Source: JBBTVO01 sp038063195
GTDB lineage: Bacteria > Patescibacteriota > Microgenomatia > Levybacterales > UBA12049
NCBI GenBank assembly: GCA_038063195.1
Contig: JBBTVO010000006.1
Location: 1 to 28,954 of the forward strand
Length of the DNA stretch: 28,954 nt
Direction of reading: 5' to 3'
In this document: positions 21,665-28,501 of the stretch, one piece after another
Layout: each line of letters begins with the position of its first letter
Position numbering within the stretch: the stretch's first letter is position 1
Notes under the pieces: model-generated
Databases searched by the model: none
Seen by the model: only the letters and a program-made list of their open reading frames with translations
What the model was told of the DNA's origin: nothing
Program-made: the position numbers and the translations under genes

Positions 21665-21719
21665 GTCCCGTCCCGATAATATCGGGATCGGATCCCGCAC
21701 GAATGAAATTCGTCGGGAC
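21665..21719. repeat. Dispersed two-hairpin repeat, copy 1
   Basis: GTCCCG at the left edge pairs with CGGGAC at the right. Inside are CCCGAT-AAT-ATCGGG and a second stem, ACGAAT-GAA-ATTCGT. The same design (CCCG, hairpin, GGGATC, CCG, hairpin, CGGGACA) recurs at 25797-25846. It lies in the leader of the nrd operon. Confidence 0.65.
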
Positions 21720-21739
21720 AAATTTTAACTATAAATATT

Positions 21740-22189
21740 ATGAAATGTCCTTATTGCGGATCGAATGAAACAGAAGTTGTAGAAACAAGAGACAGTGAGG
21801 ACCTTGAGACTATACGAAGAAGAAGAGAATGTCTCAAATGCCAGAAGAGATTCACTACTTACGAGAGGATTGAAAATATAAGCTTGGTAGTAATCAAGAA
21901 AGACGGCAGACGCGAACAATTTAACAGAGAAAAATTGCGTTCAGGAATTGTAAGGTCTTGCGAGAAAACAAAAGTTTCAATGGAAGACATTGAAAGGATT
22001 GTGACAGAAGTTGAAAGGGAACTTTTGGGTGCCGACTCGGTCGAAGTAGATAGCAAAAAAATAGGACAATTGATTGCGACAAGGCTTAAGAAAATTGACA
22101 AAGTCGCATATATAAGATTCTCAAGTGTTTTTAGAAGATTTGTAGATGTAGAAGATTTTGAGAAAGAAGTAAAAAGATTAATAAAATAA
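21740..22189 (+). CDS. nrdR: Transcriptional repressor NrdR
   Basis: This 149-aa protein has an N-terminal zinc ribbon (C3, C6, C31, C34 in MKCPYCGSNE and CLKCQKRFTTYER) and an ATP-cone domain (VIKKDGRREQFNREKLRSGI through VAYIRFSSVFRRF). NrdR binds dATP or ATP through the cone and represses ribonucleotide reductase genes at paired NrdR boxes, which are visible upstream. Length and motifs are standard. It is the first gene of a run leading to nrdJ, and its stop is followed by TT and the next ATG. Confidence 0.97.
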   Translation: MKCPYCGSNETEVVETRDSEDLETIRRRRECLKCQKRFTTYERIENISLVVIKKDGRREQFNREKLRSGIVRSCEKTKVSMEDIERIVTEVERELLGADSVEVDSKKIGQLIATRLKKIDKVAYIRFSSVFRRFVDVEDFEKEVKRLIK

Positions 22190-22191
22190 TT

Positions 22192-22611
22192 ATGAAACAA
22201 TTAAAAACAGAAATCATAGCACTTTGCGATTACGCAAGTATTTCACAGGAAGGAAAACTTAGTATCAATGGAATTTTTGATGAACTAAGAGTTCAGCAGT
22301 TTCCGGGAGGCCTGGCCCGTGCATTTTTCGTGGCAACCATTAGTGGTACTCCTTCAACTTCTCATAAATTGACTTTGAAAATTGAACCATCTGAAGGTTT
22401 TGCGGGAGAAAAGAATAGTTTTGACCTTGATGCCATGACAGGACCGAATGGCAGGGCGAATATGGTAGTAGAACTTGCAGGTCTTGGATTTAAAACAGAG
22501 GGAGATTTCAGATTCATTTTAAGTGAGGAAAAAAAAGAAATAGGATCTGCCTCTTTAAAAGTTTTTGATCAAAAGAAATACAGTATTAGTGACATAAAAT
22601 TACCAAACTAA
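22192..22611 (+). CDS. DUF6941-like protein
   Basis: This 139-aa soluble protein begins TEIIALCDYASISQEGKLSINGIFDELRVQQFP, matching the 'CDYA..s.dGKLsi.GiFd' start of the DUF6941 family, followed by beta-rich sequence (LTLKIEPSEGF, ANMVVELAGLGF, GDFRFILSE) suggesting a beta-sandwich. No function is known for the family. Its place between nrdR and nrdJ is unexpected; it shares the TAATTATG junction seen on both sides, so it is very likely cotranscribed and NrdR-controlled. Confidence 0.75.
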   Translation: MKQLKTEIIALCDYASISQEGKLSINGIFDELRVQQFPGGLARAFFVATISGTPSTSHKLTLKIEPSEGFAGEKNSFDLDAMTGPNGRANMVVELAGLGFKTEGDFRFILSEEKKEIGSASLKVFDQKKYSISDIKLPN

Positions 22612-22613
22612 TT

Positions 22614-23216
22614 ATGAATAAGAATTTTCCTACAGATTTAATTGATTTATCTAATCAATCAGATATGCCATATGTCAATATTGATCCATCTAGGATAAAG
22701 CCTTTTGATGGTTATCCTAAGGCAATGAATTCTGGAGCAGTTGTTTCGACTCCTCCGGTATTTGATGGATCAGATAACTTTGGAGCAGCAGTTTTTCAAG
22801 GGAATTTAGGTCAAGGTTTTTATCCTGCTACAGCAAGTGGTACTTCTGTGATAAGCACTTCTTATCCATCTGACAACATGCTTTACCTCGAATATGCTCA
22901 ACAGGTCGGAGCTTACGCAGGCACGGGTCCAGTATCGAATACTGAGATCTCAGATTACAATAATAGTTCATCAAGTTCCGAAACAACGATTCAGAACGAT
23001 AATAATCCAAAGACAGGATTATCTACTAAAACTAAATTTTTTCTAATATTTATTGGAGCCATTTTACTGGGAGTAATTGCAAATACCATACTGGGTCATA
23101 ATCAGTTTAAATTCACTTTTGTCAACCCACTGTGTATTAGAGATTGTGATTCTAATATTGAGACTCACGAAGATTATTCGCAGTATTTTCCTATTAATTT
23201 ACCAATTTCTCAATAA
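22614..23216 (+). CDS. Single-pass membrane protein in the nrd operon
   Basis: This 200-aa protein has a long polar N-terminal region rich in Ser, Asn, Gly and aromatic residues (about 1-130, with SSSSSETTIQNDNN before the membrane), one membrane helix at about 143-162 (FFLIFIGAILLGVIANTIL) and a short tail with two Cys (CIRDC). I recognise no family. No signal peptide is present, so the long region may be cytoplasmic. It is coupled to the genes on both sides by TAATTATG junctions. A link with nucleotide reduction is not obvious. Confidence 0.65.
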   Translation: MNKNFPTDLIDLSNQSDMPYVNIDPSRIKPFDGYPKAMNSGAVVSTPPVFDGSDNFGAAVFQGNLGQGFYPATASGTSVISTSYPSDNMLYLEYAQQVGAYAGTGPVSNTEISDYNNSSSSSETTIQNDNNPKTGLSTKTKFFLIFIGAILLGVIANTILGHNQFKFTFVNPLCIRDCDSNIETHEDYSQYFPINLPISQ

Positions 23217-23218
23217 TT

Positions 23219-25678
23219 ATGAAGCTTGATGGAATAAGACAGAAAGTATTTTTGGACAGATATGCCCTAAAGGGTGTAAAAGGGGAAGCTCTTGAAGAGA
23301 CTCCTGAGCAAATGTGGAAAAGAGTTGCCGGAGGAATTGCGAGCAATGAAAAAAAACAAGATAGAAAACATTGGGAGAAAAAATTCTATGATGTAATGTC
23401 TGACTTTAAATTTGTTCCGGGAGGGAGAATTCTCTCCGGTGCCGGCACAGATTATCAAGTGACCTACTTTAATTGTTTTGTTATACCATCTCCAAAAGAC
23501 TCCCGTGAGGGGATTCTTGACTCCCTCAAACAGCTGGTCGAGATTCAATCCCGTTCAGGCGGAGTTGGTTTAAATCTATCATCTCTAAGACCCCGGGGAG
23601 CCCGAGTCAAGAAAGTAAATGGTTATTCTTCAGGTCCCGTAACATGGGCAGGACTTTTCTCATACGCAACTCATGATGTCGTTCAGCAGGGAGGGACCCG
23701 CCGCGGCGCGACAATGCTAATGCTTTGGGATTGGCATCCTGATATTGAAGAATTTATTACAGTAAAACAGGATTTGTCCAAAATTAACGGAGCCAATCTT
23801 TCGGTTTGCGTCTCCGATGGCTTCATGGAAGCGGTCAAGAAAGACGGAGACTGGGATTTGGTTTATCCGGATCTTGACGACCCAAAGTATGACAAACATT
23901 GGAATGGAGAAATAGATCAATGGCGAAAATTGGGAGGAAAAGTAAAAGTTCATAAAACTATAAAAGCACGGGAACTTTGGAATCTTATTTGTGATGCCGC
24001 ATGGAGAAGTGCCGAGCCGGGTCTTCACTTTCTTGAGAGAAGCAATAAAAGAAGTAACACATGGTATTTTGAAAGACTGATTGCGACCAATCCCTGCGGA
24101 GAACAGCCGCTTGGGGCATGGGCAGTATGTAATCTCGGAGCAATGAATCTGGCCGCGTATGTGAAGGATGAGAAGTTTGATTACAAGACTTTTGGTGAAG
24201 ACGTAAAGATTGCGATGAGATTCTTGGATAACGTAATTGATAAAACTTATTATTTTTTCAAAGAAAATGAAAAAGTTGCAAAGGAAATTAGAAGGACCGG
24301 GCTTGGAATAATGGGACTTGGAGATGCTCTCATTAAAATGCGTGTTCGCTACGGAGCAGATGAGTCGCTTCCTGTAATTGAAAAGATTTTTGCAACTCTG
24401 AGGAACAGCGCCTATGAAGCATCTTCAGATATTGCCAAAGAAAAAGGAGCATTTCCGAAATTTAACAAAGCAAAATATCTGAAGGGTTATCACATAAAAG
24501 ACCTTCCTAAAACACTTGCGGTTAAGATTGCAAAACAGGGAATAAGAAACGCGGTTCTGCTGACCATTGCTCCGACCGGTACGACATCGTTATTATCTGG
24601 AGTTACTTCAGGAATTGAACCGGTATATGAGTTTACTTTTATGCGCAAGGATAGAACCGGTGAGCATATTATGTACCATCCGCTCTATGAAGAGTGGAAG
24701 AAAGAAAACCCTTCGACAAGCTCAGGGCAAGTCCCAGAAAAGCCAAGCTATTATGTAAGCGCAAACGACTTAACCCCTATGGAACATGCCCAAGTTCAGG
24801 GAGTTGCGCAAAAATATATCGATGCTTCAATTTCAAAAACTGTGAATGCTCCAAATTCCCACACGATTGAAGATGTGAAAACACTTTATATGGCAGCTTA
24901 TGACTTGGGAATGAAAGGCGTGACCTATATGAGAGATGGAAGTCGTGAGGGAGTATTATCGAGAATTGATGATAAGAAGAAAGAAGAGCCCGAAGTAAAA
25001 CTGGCAAAGCCTGTAGCACCGCGTCCGATGCAGCTTGAAGGGGTAACTTATGGAGTTGAAACACCGGTAGGAAAAACTTATATCACTATCAATCACAACG
25101 ATCTTAAGGAACCGTTTGAAGTCTTCATAACTATCGGAAAATCAGGCTCTGATGTTGCGGCAATGGCTGATGCGCTGGGACGTATGATTTCAGTAAGCCT
25201 TAGACTCTCAGGAGGACTTACTCCGAGAGAAAGAATGAGGCAAGTGGTTTCCCAGCTTGCAGGGATAGGCGGAGCAAGAAGTGTAGGATTTGGGAAAGAC
25301 AGAGTCAGATCTCTCCCGGATGCTGTCGCGAAGATTTTGGCAAGTCACTTTGGTTTTGCGGTGAATGGTAAAGTGGAAGACAAGAACTTATCTTCTGGCA
25401 AGGCAGGGATTGAAGCTGCTGTCAGCGGAAATTCAAATGGAAATGGAACAAATGGAAACGGTCACTCGGAGATTAAAGCCGAGACTACAGAATCTCCGGA
25501 AGAAGTTACAAAACTTCAGCAATTGTCATTAGTAGGAAAAGCAACAGGAGTTGTTCATGAGGAAAAAGCAGAATCTGCAACAGGGCTCTATGATATTTGT
25601 CCTGAATGTGGAGCAGGAAGTCTGGCGTATGAAGAAGGCTGTAGGAAATGCTACGGCTGTGGATACGCTGAGTGCTAA
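23219..25678 (+). CDS. nrdJ: Adenosylcobalamin-dependent (class II) ribonucleotide reductase
   Basis: This 819-aa enzyme reduces ribonucleotides to deoxyribonucleotides with a radical made from adenosylcobalamin. The barrel shows FNCFVIP (C86), RSGGVGLNLSSLRP, the active-site NPCGE (N291, C293, E295), AVCNLGAMNL (C304) and APTGTTSLLSG. C86 and C304 are the expected redox pair and C293 the thiyl radical site. The C-terminal part has an Asn/Gly-rich linker (SNGNGTNGNG) and ends in a Cys cluster (C794, C797, C808, C811, C814, C819) for zinc binding and re-reduction. Residues 497-504 (NPSTSSGQ) derive from an inserted repeat. No class I or III reductase is visible. A cobalamin riboswitch follows the stop codon. 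Confidence 0.97.
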   Translation: MKLDGIRQKVFLDRYALKGVKGEALEETPEQMWKRVAGGIASNEKKQDRKHWEKKFYDVMSDFKFVPGGRILSGAGTDYQVTYFNCFVIPSPKDSREGILDSLKQLVEIQSRSGGVGLNLSSLRPRGARVKKVNGYSSGPVTWAGLFSYATHDVVQQGGTRRGATMLMLWDWHPDIEEFITVKQDLSKINGANLSVCVSDGFMEAVKKDGDWDLVYPDLDDPKYDKHWNGEIDQWRKLGGKVKVHKTIKARELWNLICDAAWRSAEPGLHFLERSNKRSNTWYFERLIATNPCGEQPLGAWAVCNLGAMNLAAYVKDEKFDYKTFGEDVKIAMRFLDNVIDKTYYFFKENEKVAKEIRRTGLGIMGLGDALIKMRVRYGADESLPVIEKIFATLRNSAYEASSDIAKEKGAFPKFNKAKYLKGYHIKDLPKTLAVKIAKQGIRNAVLLTIAPTGTTSLLSGVTSGIEPVYEFTFMRKDRTGEHIMYHPLYEEWKKENPSTSSGQVPEKPSYYVSANDLTPMEHAQVQGVAQKYIDASISKTVNAPNSHTIEDVKTLYMAAYDLGMKGVTYMRDGSREGVLSRIDDKKKEEPEVKLAKPVAPRPMQLEGVTYGVETPVGKTYITINHNDLKEPFEVFITIGKSGSDVAAMADALGRMISVSLRLSGGLTPRERMRQVVSQLAGIGGARSVGFGKDRVRSLPDAVAKILASHFGFAVNGKVEDKNLSSGKAGIEAAVSGNSNGNGTNGNGHSEIKAETTESPEEVTKLQQLSLVGKATGVVHEEKAESATGLYDICPECGAGSLAYEEGCRKCYGCGYAEC
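24709..24728. repeat. REP-like element inside nrdJ
   Basis: CCCTTCGACAAGCTCAGGGC, with CCCT/AGGG ends, encodes PSTSSGQ in NrdJ. It is the kind of short palindromic repeat usually confined to spaces between genes. Confidence 0.65.
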
Positions 25679-25711
25679 GTTAGATAATAGAAAATAGATA
25701 CTAGATAATAG
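25679..25711. repeat. AT-rich dispersed repeat (TAGATACTAG family)
   Basis: TTAGATAATAG, AATAGATACTAG and TAATAG words directly follow the nrdJ stop and match the reverse strand of 8168-8196. Confidence 0.6.
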
Positions 25712-25721
25712 TTTATAACTC

Positions 25722-25792
25722 GTGTAATGGGCAATCGCCGTGGAAATCGGCGGCAGTGCCGCTACTGTTAAAGCCAGAAAACCATACATGAT
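25722..25792 (+). promoter_or_regulatory. Cobalamin riboswitch 1 (upstream of pduO)
   Basis: The aptamer core is recognisable from GGGCAATCGCCGTGGAAATC, then GGCAGTGCCGCTACTGTTA (family GC.CGCCACTGTAA) and the B12 box AAGCCAGAAAACC (family AAGCCAGGAGACC). It is compact, lacking large optional stems. A rho-independent terminator lies 72 bases further, before the adenosyltransferase gene. Binding of a cobalamin would be expected to favour termination, lowering pduO expression when the cofactor is plentiful. Confidence 0.8.
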
Positions 25793-25796
25793 ATTA

Positions 25797-25846
25797 TCCC
25801 GAGCCCCGCCTTTGGCGGGATCCCGACTGAAAAATATCAGCGGGAC
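25797..25846. repeat. Dispersed two-hairpin repeat, copy 2
   Basis: CCCGCC-TTT-GGCGGG followed by a CTGA/TCAG stem flanked by CCCG and CGGGAC. The layout matches 21665-21719. It sits between the riboswitch aptamer and its terminator, an odd place for a repeat. Confidence 0.6.
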
Positions 25847-25863
25847 AGGAACTTTAAAGTATC

Positions 25864-25889
25864 CTTCTTGGGAAACCAAGAAGTTTTTT
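25864..25889 (+). terminator. Rho-independent terminator of riboswitch 1
   Basis: CTTCTTGG-GAAA-CCAAGAAG forms an uninterrupted eight-base-pair stem with a GAAA loop, followed by six T. Upstream AGGA (25847-25850) can pair with TCCT (25862-25865), which would compete with the left arm and may act as antiterminator. Confidence 0.85.
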
Positions 25890-25896
25890 GTTTCTG

Positions 25897-25932
25897 TAAC
25901 TAATAACTAATATCTAGTAACTAATAACTAAA
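25897..25932. repeat. AT-rich dispersed repeat (AACTAATAACTA)
   Basis: TAACTAATAACTAA occurs twice around TATCTAG, between the terminator and the pduO start. The same word is found inside the FAD oxidase gene. Confidence 0.55.
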
Positions 25933-25937
25933 TCAAT

Positions 25938-26474
25938 ATGCCGATTTATACAAAAACAGGGGACAAGGGAGATACTGGTTTATTCAATGGAAAAAGGGTC
26001 TCTAAGGCCAGTCTTAGGATTGAGGCGATTGGTACTGTGGATGAGCTAAATAGCACGATTGGTTTTTCCATATCGCAAATCCGAAGCACTAAATCCGAAA
26101 TCCGAAAAGAATTAATACAAATTCAAAAAGATTTGTTTGTTATAGGGGGAGCTCTGGCAAATCCAAAACAAAAAGTAAATTTAGCAAAAAGAACAAAGGA
26201 ATTTGAGAAATTGATTGACGAATTGACAAAAAAACTACCGCCGCTTTTTAACTTTATCCTTCCCGGCGGGGGGTTAGCCGGTTCAAGTTTACATCTGGCA
26301 AGAACTGTTTGCCGCCGCGCAGAAAGAAGAATAGTTGGTTTAAATGCAAAAGAAAAAGTTCAGCCGGAAGTAATTATTTATATTAATAGACTTTCAGATT
26401 TATTCCTGACAATGTCCCGTTTTGTAAATCAAGAAGAAAAACAAAAAGAAACGATTTGGTCCTCCGAATCTTAG
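25938..26474 (+). CDS. pduO: PduO-type ATP:cob(I)alamin adenosyltransferase
   Basis: This 178-aa enzyme attaches the adenosyl group of ATP to cob(I)alamin, making adenosylcobalamin, the cofactor NrdJ needs. The start MPIYTKTGDKGDTGLFNGKRVSK holds the ATP-binding TKTGDKGxTGL motif, VDELNS follows, and LARTVCRRAERR with YINRLSDLFL form the conserved active-site helices. Length is normal. The peptide ISQIRSTKSEIRKE is encoded by a dispersed ATCCGAA repeat. The gene lies behind a cobalamin riboswitch and just after nrdJ. No cobalamin biosynthesis genes are visible in the window, so salvage is likely. Confidence 0.95.
   Translation: MPIYTKTGDKGDTGLFNGKRVSKASLRIEAIGTVDELNSTIGFSISQIRSTKSEIRKELIQIQKDLFVIGGALANPKQKVNLAKRTKEFEKLIDELTKKLPPLFNFILPGGGLAGSSLHLARTVCRRAERRIVGLNAKEKVQPEVIIYINRLSDLFLTMSRFVNQEEKQKETIWSSES
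26071..26108. repeat. ATCCGAA tandem repeat inside pduO
   Basis: Several AAATCCGAA units, partly separated by GCACT, code for QIRSTKSEIRKE in a helical region of the protein. The unit looks like intergenic repeat DNA, and the frame stays open. Confidence 0.5.
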
Positions 26475-26510
26475 CATTCGGCTTTTCAGAACTATTCGTT
26501 CACGCCTCAT

Positions 26511-26628
26511 GCTGTGACTTCTGGAGGATTAAGAAAACCGGGTGAAGTTGGTGTAATTCCAGCGCTGTGCCGCAACTGTAACTTCGATTGAATTGGAGAA
26601 GCCAGAGCCCCGATTAAGACTTCCGAGC
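26511..26628 (+). promoter_or_regulatory. Cobalamin riboswitch 2 (upstream of the 441-aa orphan)
   Basis: The core reads AAAACCGGGTGAAGTTGGTG, then TAATTCCAGCGCTGTGCCGC and AACTGTAA (family CCGCCACTGTAA), and ends in the B12 box AGAAGCCAGAGCCCC. These are in the right order and spacing for a cobalamin aptamer. It starts right behind pduO and is followed by a switching hairpin and the 441-aa gene. The outer limits of stem P1 are approximate. Confidence 0.82.
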
Positions 26629-26675
26629 AGGAGCATACTAAGTATGAATTCTCCTCGGAAATGAGGAGTTTTTTT
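26629..26675 (+). terminator. Switching hairpin of riboswitch 2: terminator overlapping the ribosome site
   Basis: CTCCTC (26651-26656) pairs with GAGGAG (26663-26668) around GGAAAT and is followed by seven T, a terminator shape. GAGGAG is also the Shine-Dalgarno, seven bases before the ATG at 26676. Alternatively, CTCCT (26651-26655) can pair with AGGAG (26629-26633) around a CATAC/GTATG stem, freeing GAGGAG. The two folds exclude each other, so the region can switch transcription, translation or both. Confidence 0.75.
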
Positions 26676-28001
26676 ATGACCGAAGCATACAAAGCAACAA
26701 TAGAGCCGTCAGTAGTAGAAATAAGGAGACCAAATAATTTAGAAGAAGATTTCCATGAAGGTTCAAGCGAAGAGCTGTATGAAGTGGAGCAATTACAGTT
26801 TCAGTTTGAGACTGCATTAAATATCGTGCATGATCCGCAAGATCTTCTCAAGCGATCTTATAATCCAGTGTTTGACAGGTGGCATGTAGAAAAACTGCGA
26901 AGAGAAGGGAATGAAGAAGGTTTAGCCGAATTTAGAAGCGAGCTTAGAGAAAATTTGAGAACCAATCTTATGGAACGACTCCATGCAGTCGAAAGTTATG
27001 GAGAGTTTGAAATTATTAATGGAGAGTTATGCAGAGATGGGGCTCCGTTTAGAGATACTATAAGGAGAGGCGCTGAATACAGGAAAAGTCTTGGATCTCC
27101 CGAACAAGAGAGAGAAGGAATACTCGGAGAGCTTGGAGGATGGGATTATATCAACGGAAAAATGACTGATTCAAATACTCCAATTGATACTACTGTAACA
27201 TCATTTACGCCATATGGATTGGTTGAAGGGACAGCTTATACTGGGTGGTTTGTTGATAAATATATAGCTTCGGAGAGAGAAGATGGTACTAGATATGTAA
27301 AAAGAATAAGGATTGGAGTCGATTGGGATTATTCTGAATATGAAGACAAAGCTAAATCTATTAAGCCAGATTTCTTTGATGCTTATGACGGAAGACCTAA
27401 GGATGCATGGTTTTTATCTCATCCATTTATGACTGACAAGGACGTTTTTCAGAAAGGTCAAATGGAGATACCATCTGAAGTGTTGGAAGCTATTATTTCT
27501 CATCCCTCGATACAAAGATTTGAAGATCAATATGAATCCGCGTTATTTGCTGAGGAAATAGATTGGGTCGAATTGGCTTTATCTCTTAATGCGCTTTTAA
27601 ATTGTTCAGACGATTTAAAAGATGAATTAACGAGGGGAGAAACAACGAATAATTACCGTTTGATAAATAAGATTTCATCAATGACTGATTTGGATTTTGG
27701 AGCAGCGGTTCATAGCATGGGAATAAGAGAAGTACAAGCAGTGGGCGGAGGAGGGTGTCCTACGAATAAAGGAATAAATATGACAGGTCTATTTGGAAAT
27801 TCAAATTCAGGGATTGATTCAAACAGCGTTGCGAAATTTGGTATAGAGCTAGGAGAGGCGGGAGGATGTAAATGCGAAGATAAAAGTGATAATCATTATC
27901 ATTGCCCAGGATGTGATAAGAAATATGATGACGAAACCAACACCTCTCCCGAAAAGAGAACTAAAAAATGTGGATGCGGTTTTGAATTCGGCTGCGAGTG
28001 A
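26676..28001 (+). CDS. Cobalamin-riboswitch-controlled orphan protein with C-terminal Cys cluster
   Basis: This 441-aa protein (from MTEAYKAT) matches no family I can name. It has no signal peptide or membrane helix. The first 150 residues are charged and helical (VEQLQFQFETALNIV, LRENLRTNLMERLHAVESYG). The middle is mixed (DTTVTSFTPYGLVEGTAYTGW, RIRIGVDWDYSEY). Then comes an alpha-helical part and a Gly-rich turn (VQAVGGGGCPTNKGINMTG). The last 45 residues hold CKC, HYHCPGCDKKY and KKCGCGFEFGC, likely a zinc-binding pair of knuckles. I start at 26676, seven bases after GAGGAG; the in-frame ATG at 26661 lies inside the hairpin. Control by a B12 riboswitch implies a role in cobalamin supply, sparing or replacement. 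Confidence 0.8.
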   Translation: MTEAYKATIEPSVVEIRRPNNLEEDFHEGSSEELYEVEQLQFQFETALNIVHDPQDLLKRSYNPVFDRWHVEKLRREGNEEGLAEFRSELRENLRTNLMERLHAVESYGEFEIINGELCRDGAPFRDTIRRGAEYRKSLGSPEQEREGILGELGGWDYINGKMTDSNTPIDTTVTSFTPYGLVEGTAYTGWFVDKYIASEREDGTRYVKRIRIGVDWDYSEYEDKAKSIKPDFFDAYDGRPKDAWFLSHPFMTDKDVFQKGQMEIPSEVLEAIISHPSIQRFEDQYESALFAEEIDWVELALSLNALLNCSDDLKDELTRGETTNNYRLINKISSMTDLDFGAAVHSMGIREVQAVGGGGCPTNKGINMTGLFGNSNSGIDSNSVAKFGIELGEAGGCKCEDKSDNHYHCPGCDKKYDDETNTSPEKRTKKCGCGFEFGCE

Positions 28002-28060
28002 GGAAGCTGTGAGGTGGATGTAATGACACGTTCTCCAATTCGTGCTATCATAAATCTAAT

Positions 28061-28501
28061 ATGGATGATGCAAAAACAGATCAAATACCGGTTATTCCGG
28101 ATACAACTATTCCATCTGCAGTCACAAGTGTTCCCTCAGTGGGAGTATCGGGTAAGGAGACAGAAGTTGTGGCTGTGCCTGAGTTCATGCGCCCTTCAGA
28201 TAGAATTGATATTCATAAGGAAGCAGCAGAGGCAGGCCTTAAAGAATCCAATCAACAGCCAGAGTTAGACAGGACTCATGTTAATGCAGGTATAACTCAT
28301 TCGGAGCCATCAATAGAGTCCGTGATATCAAAACCCACTACTGTAAATTTTAAAACCCCTCTCACAAATGAAGAAATGATTACAGCTCCAAAGAGAAATA
28401 TTTTTGATGCTGTCCGTTGGCTTGCATCTTCTATATCCAGACAATTTAAGAGAGCAATGTTTAATAAGCAAAAACAGCAAACCGCATCCGGACAGGTATG
28501 A
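28061..28501 (+). CDS. Uncharacterised 146-aa protein upstream of the DUF8128-like gene
   Basis: This is a polar, probably disordered protein rich in Pro, Ser, Thr and Val at the start (DQIPVIPDTTIPSAVTSVPS). A conserved-looking EVVAVPEFMRPSDRIDIHKEAAEAG segment lies around residues 35-60, and a basic amphipathic end follows (FDAVRWLASSISRQFKRAMFNK). There is no membrane helix or recognised domain. The stop overlaps the next ATG as ATGA, so it is coupled to the DUF8128-like gene and probably acts with it. Start chosen at ATG 28061; no Shine-Dalgarno is visible. Confidence 0.65.
   Translation: MDDAKTDQIPVIPDTTIPSAVTSVPSVGVSGKETEVVAVPEFMRPSDRIDIHKEAAEAGLKESNQQPELDRTHVNAGITHSEPSIESVISKPTTVNFKTPLTNEEMITAPKRNIFDAVRWLASSISRQFKRAMFNKQKQQTASGQV

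Larger units (their letters stand above)
21381..21739. other. 359-base intergenic region ahead of nrdR
   Basis: No credible gene lies here. The first 150 bases are AT-rich and hold nothing I recognise. From 21536 it contains the nrd promoter with two NrdR boxes, then a leader of about 170 bases made of three hairpins (21590-21604, 21671-21685 and 21694-21719), most of it a dispersed repeat. Confidence 0.7.

Noticed and set aside
26661..26675. Upstream ATG at 26661 as start of the 441-aa protein
   Set aside because: It lies in the loop and right arm of the switching hairpin, before the Shine-Dalgarno. The ATG at 26676 has correct spacing to GAGGAG.
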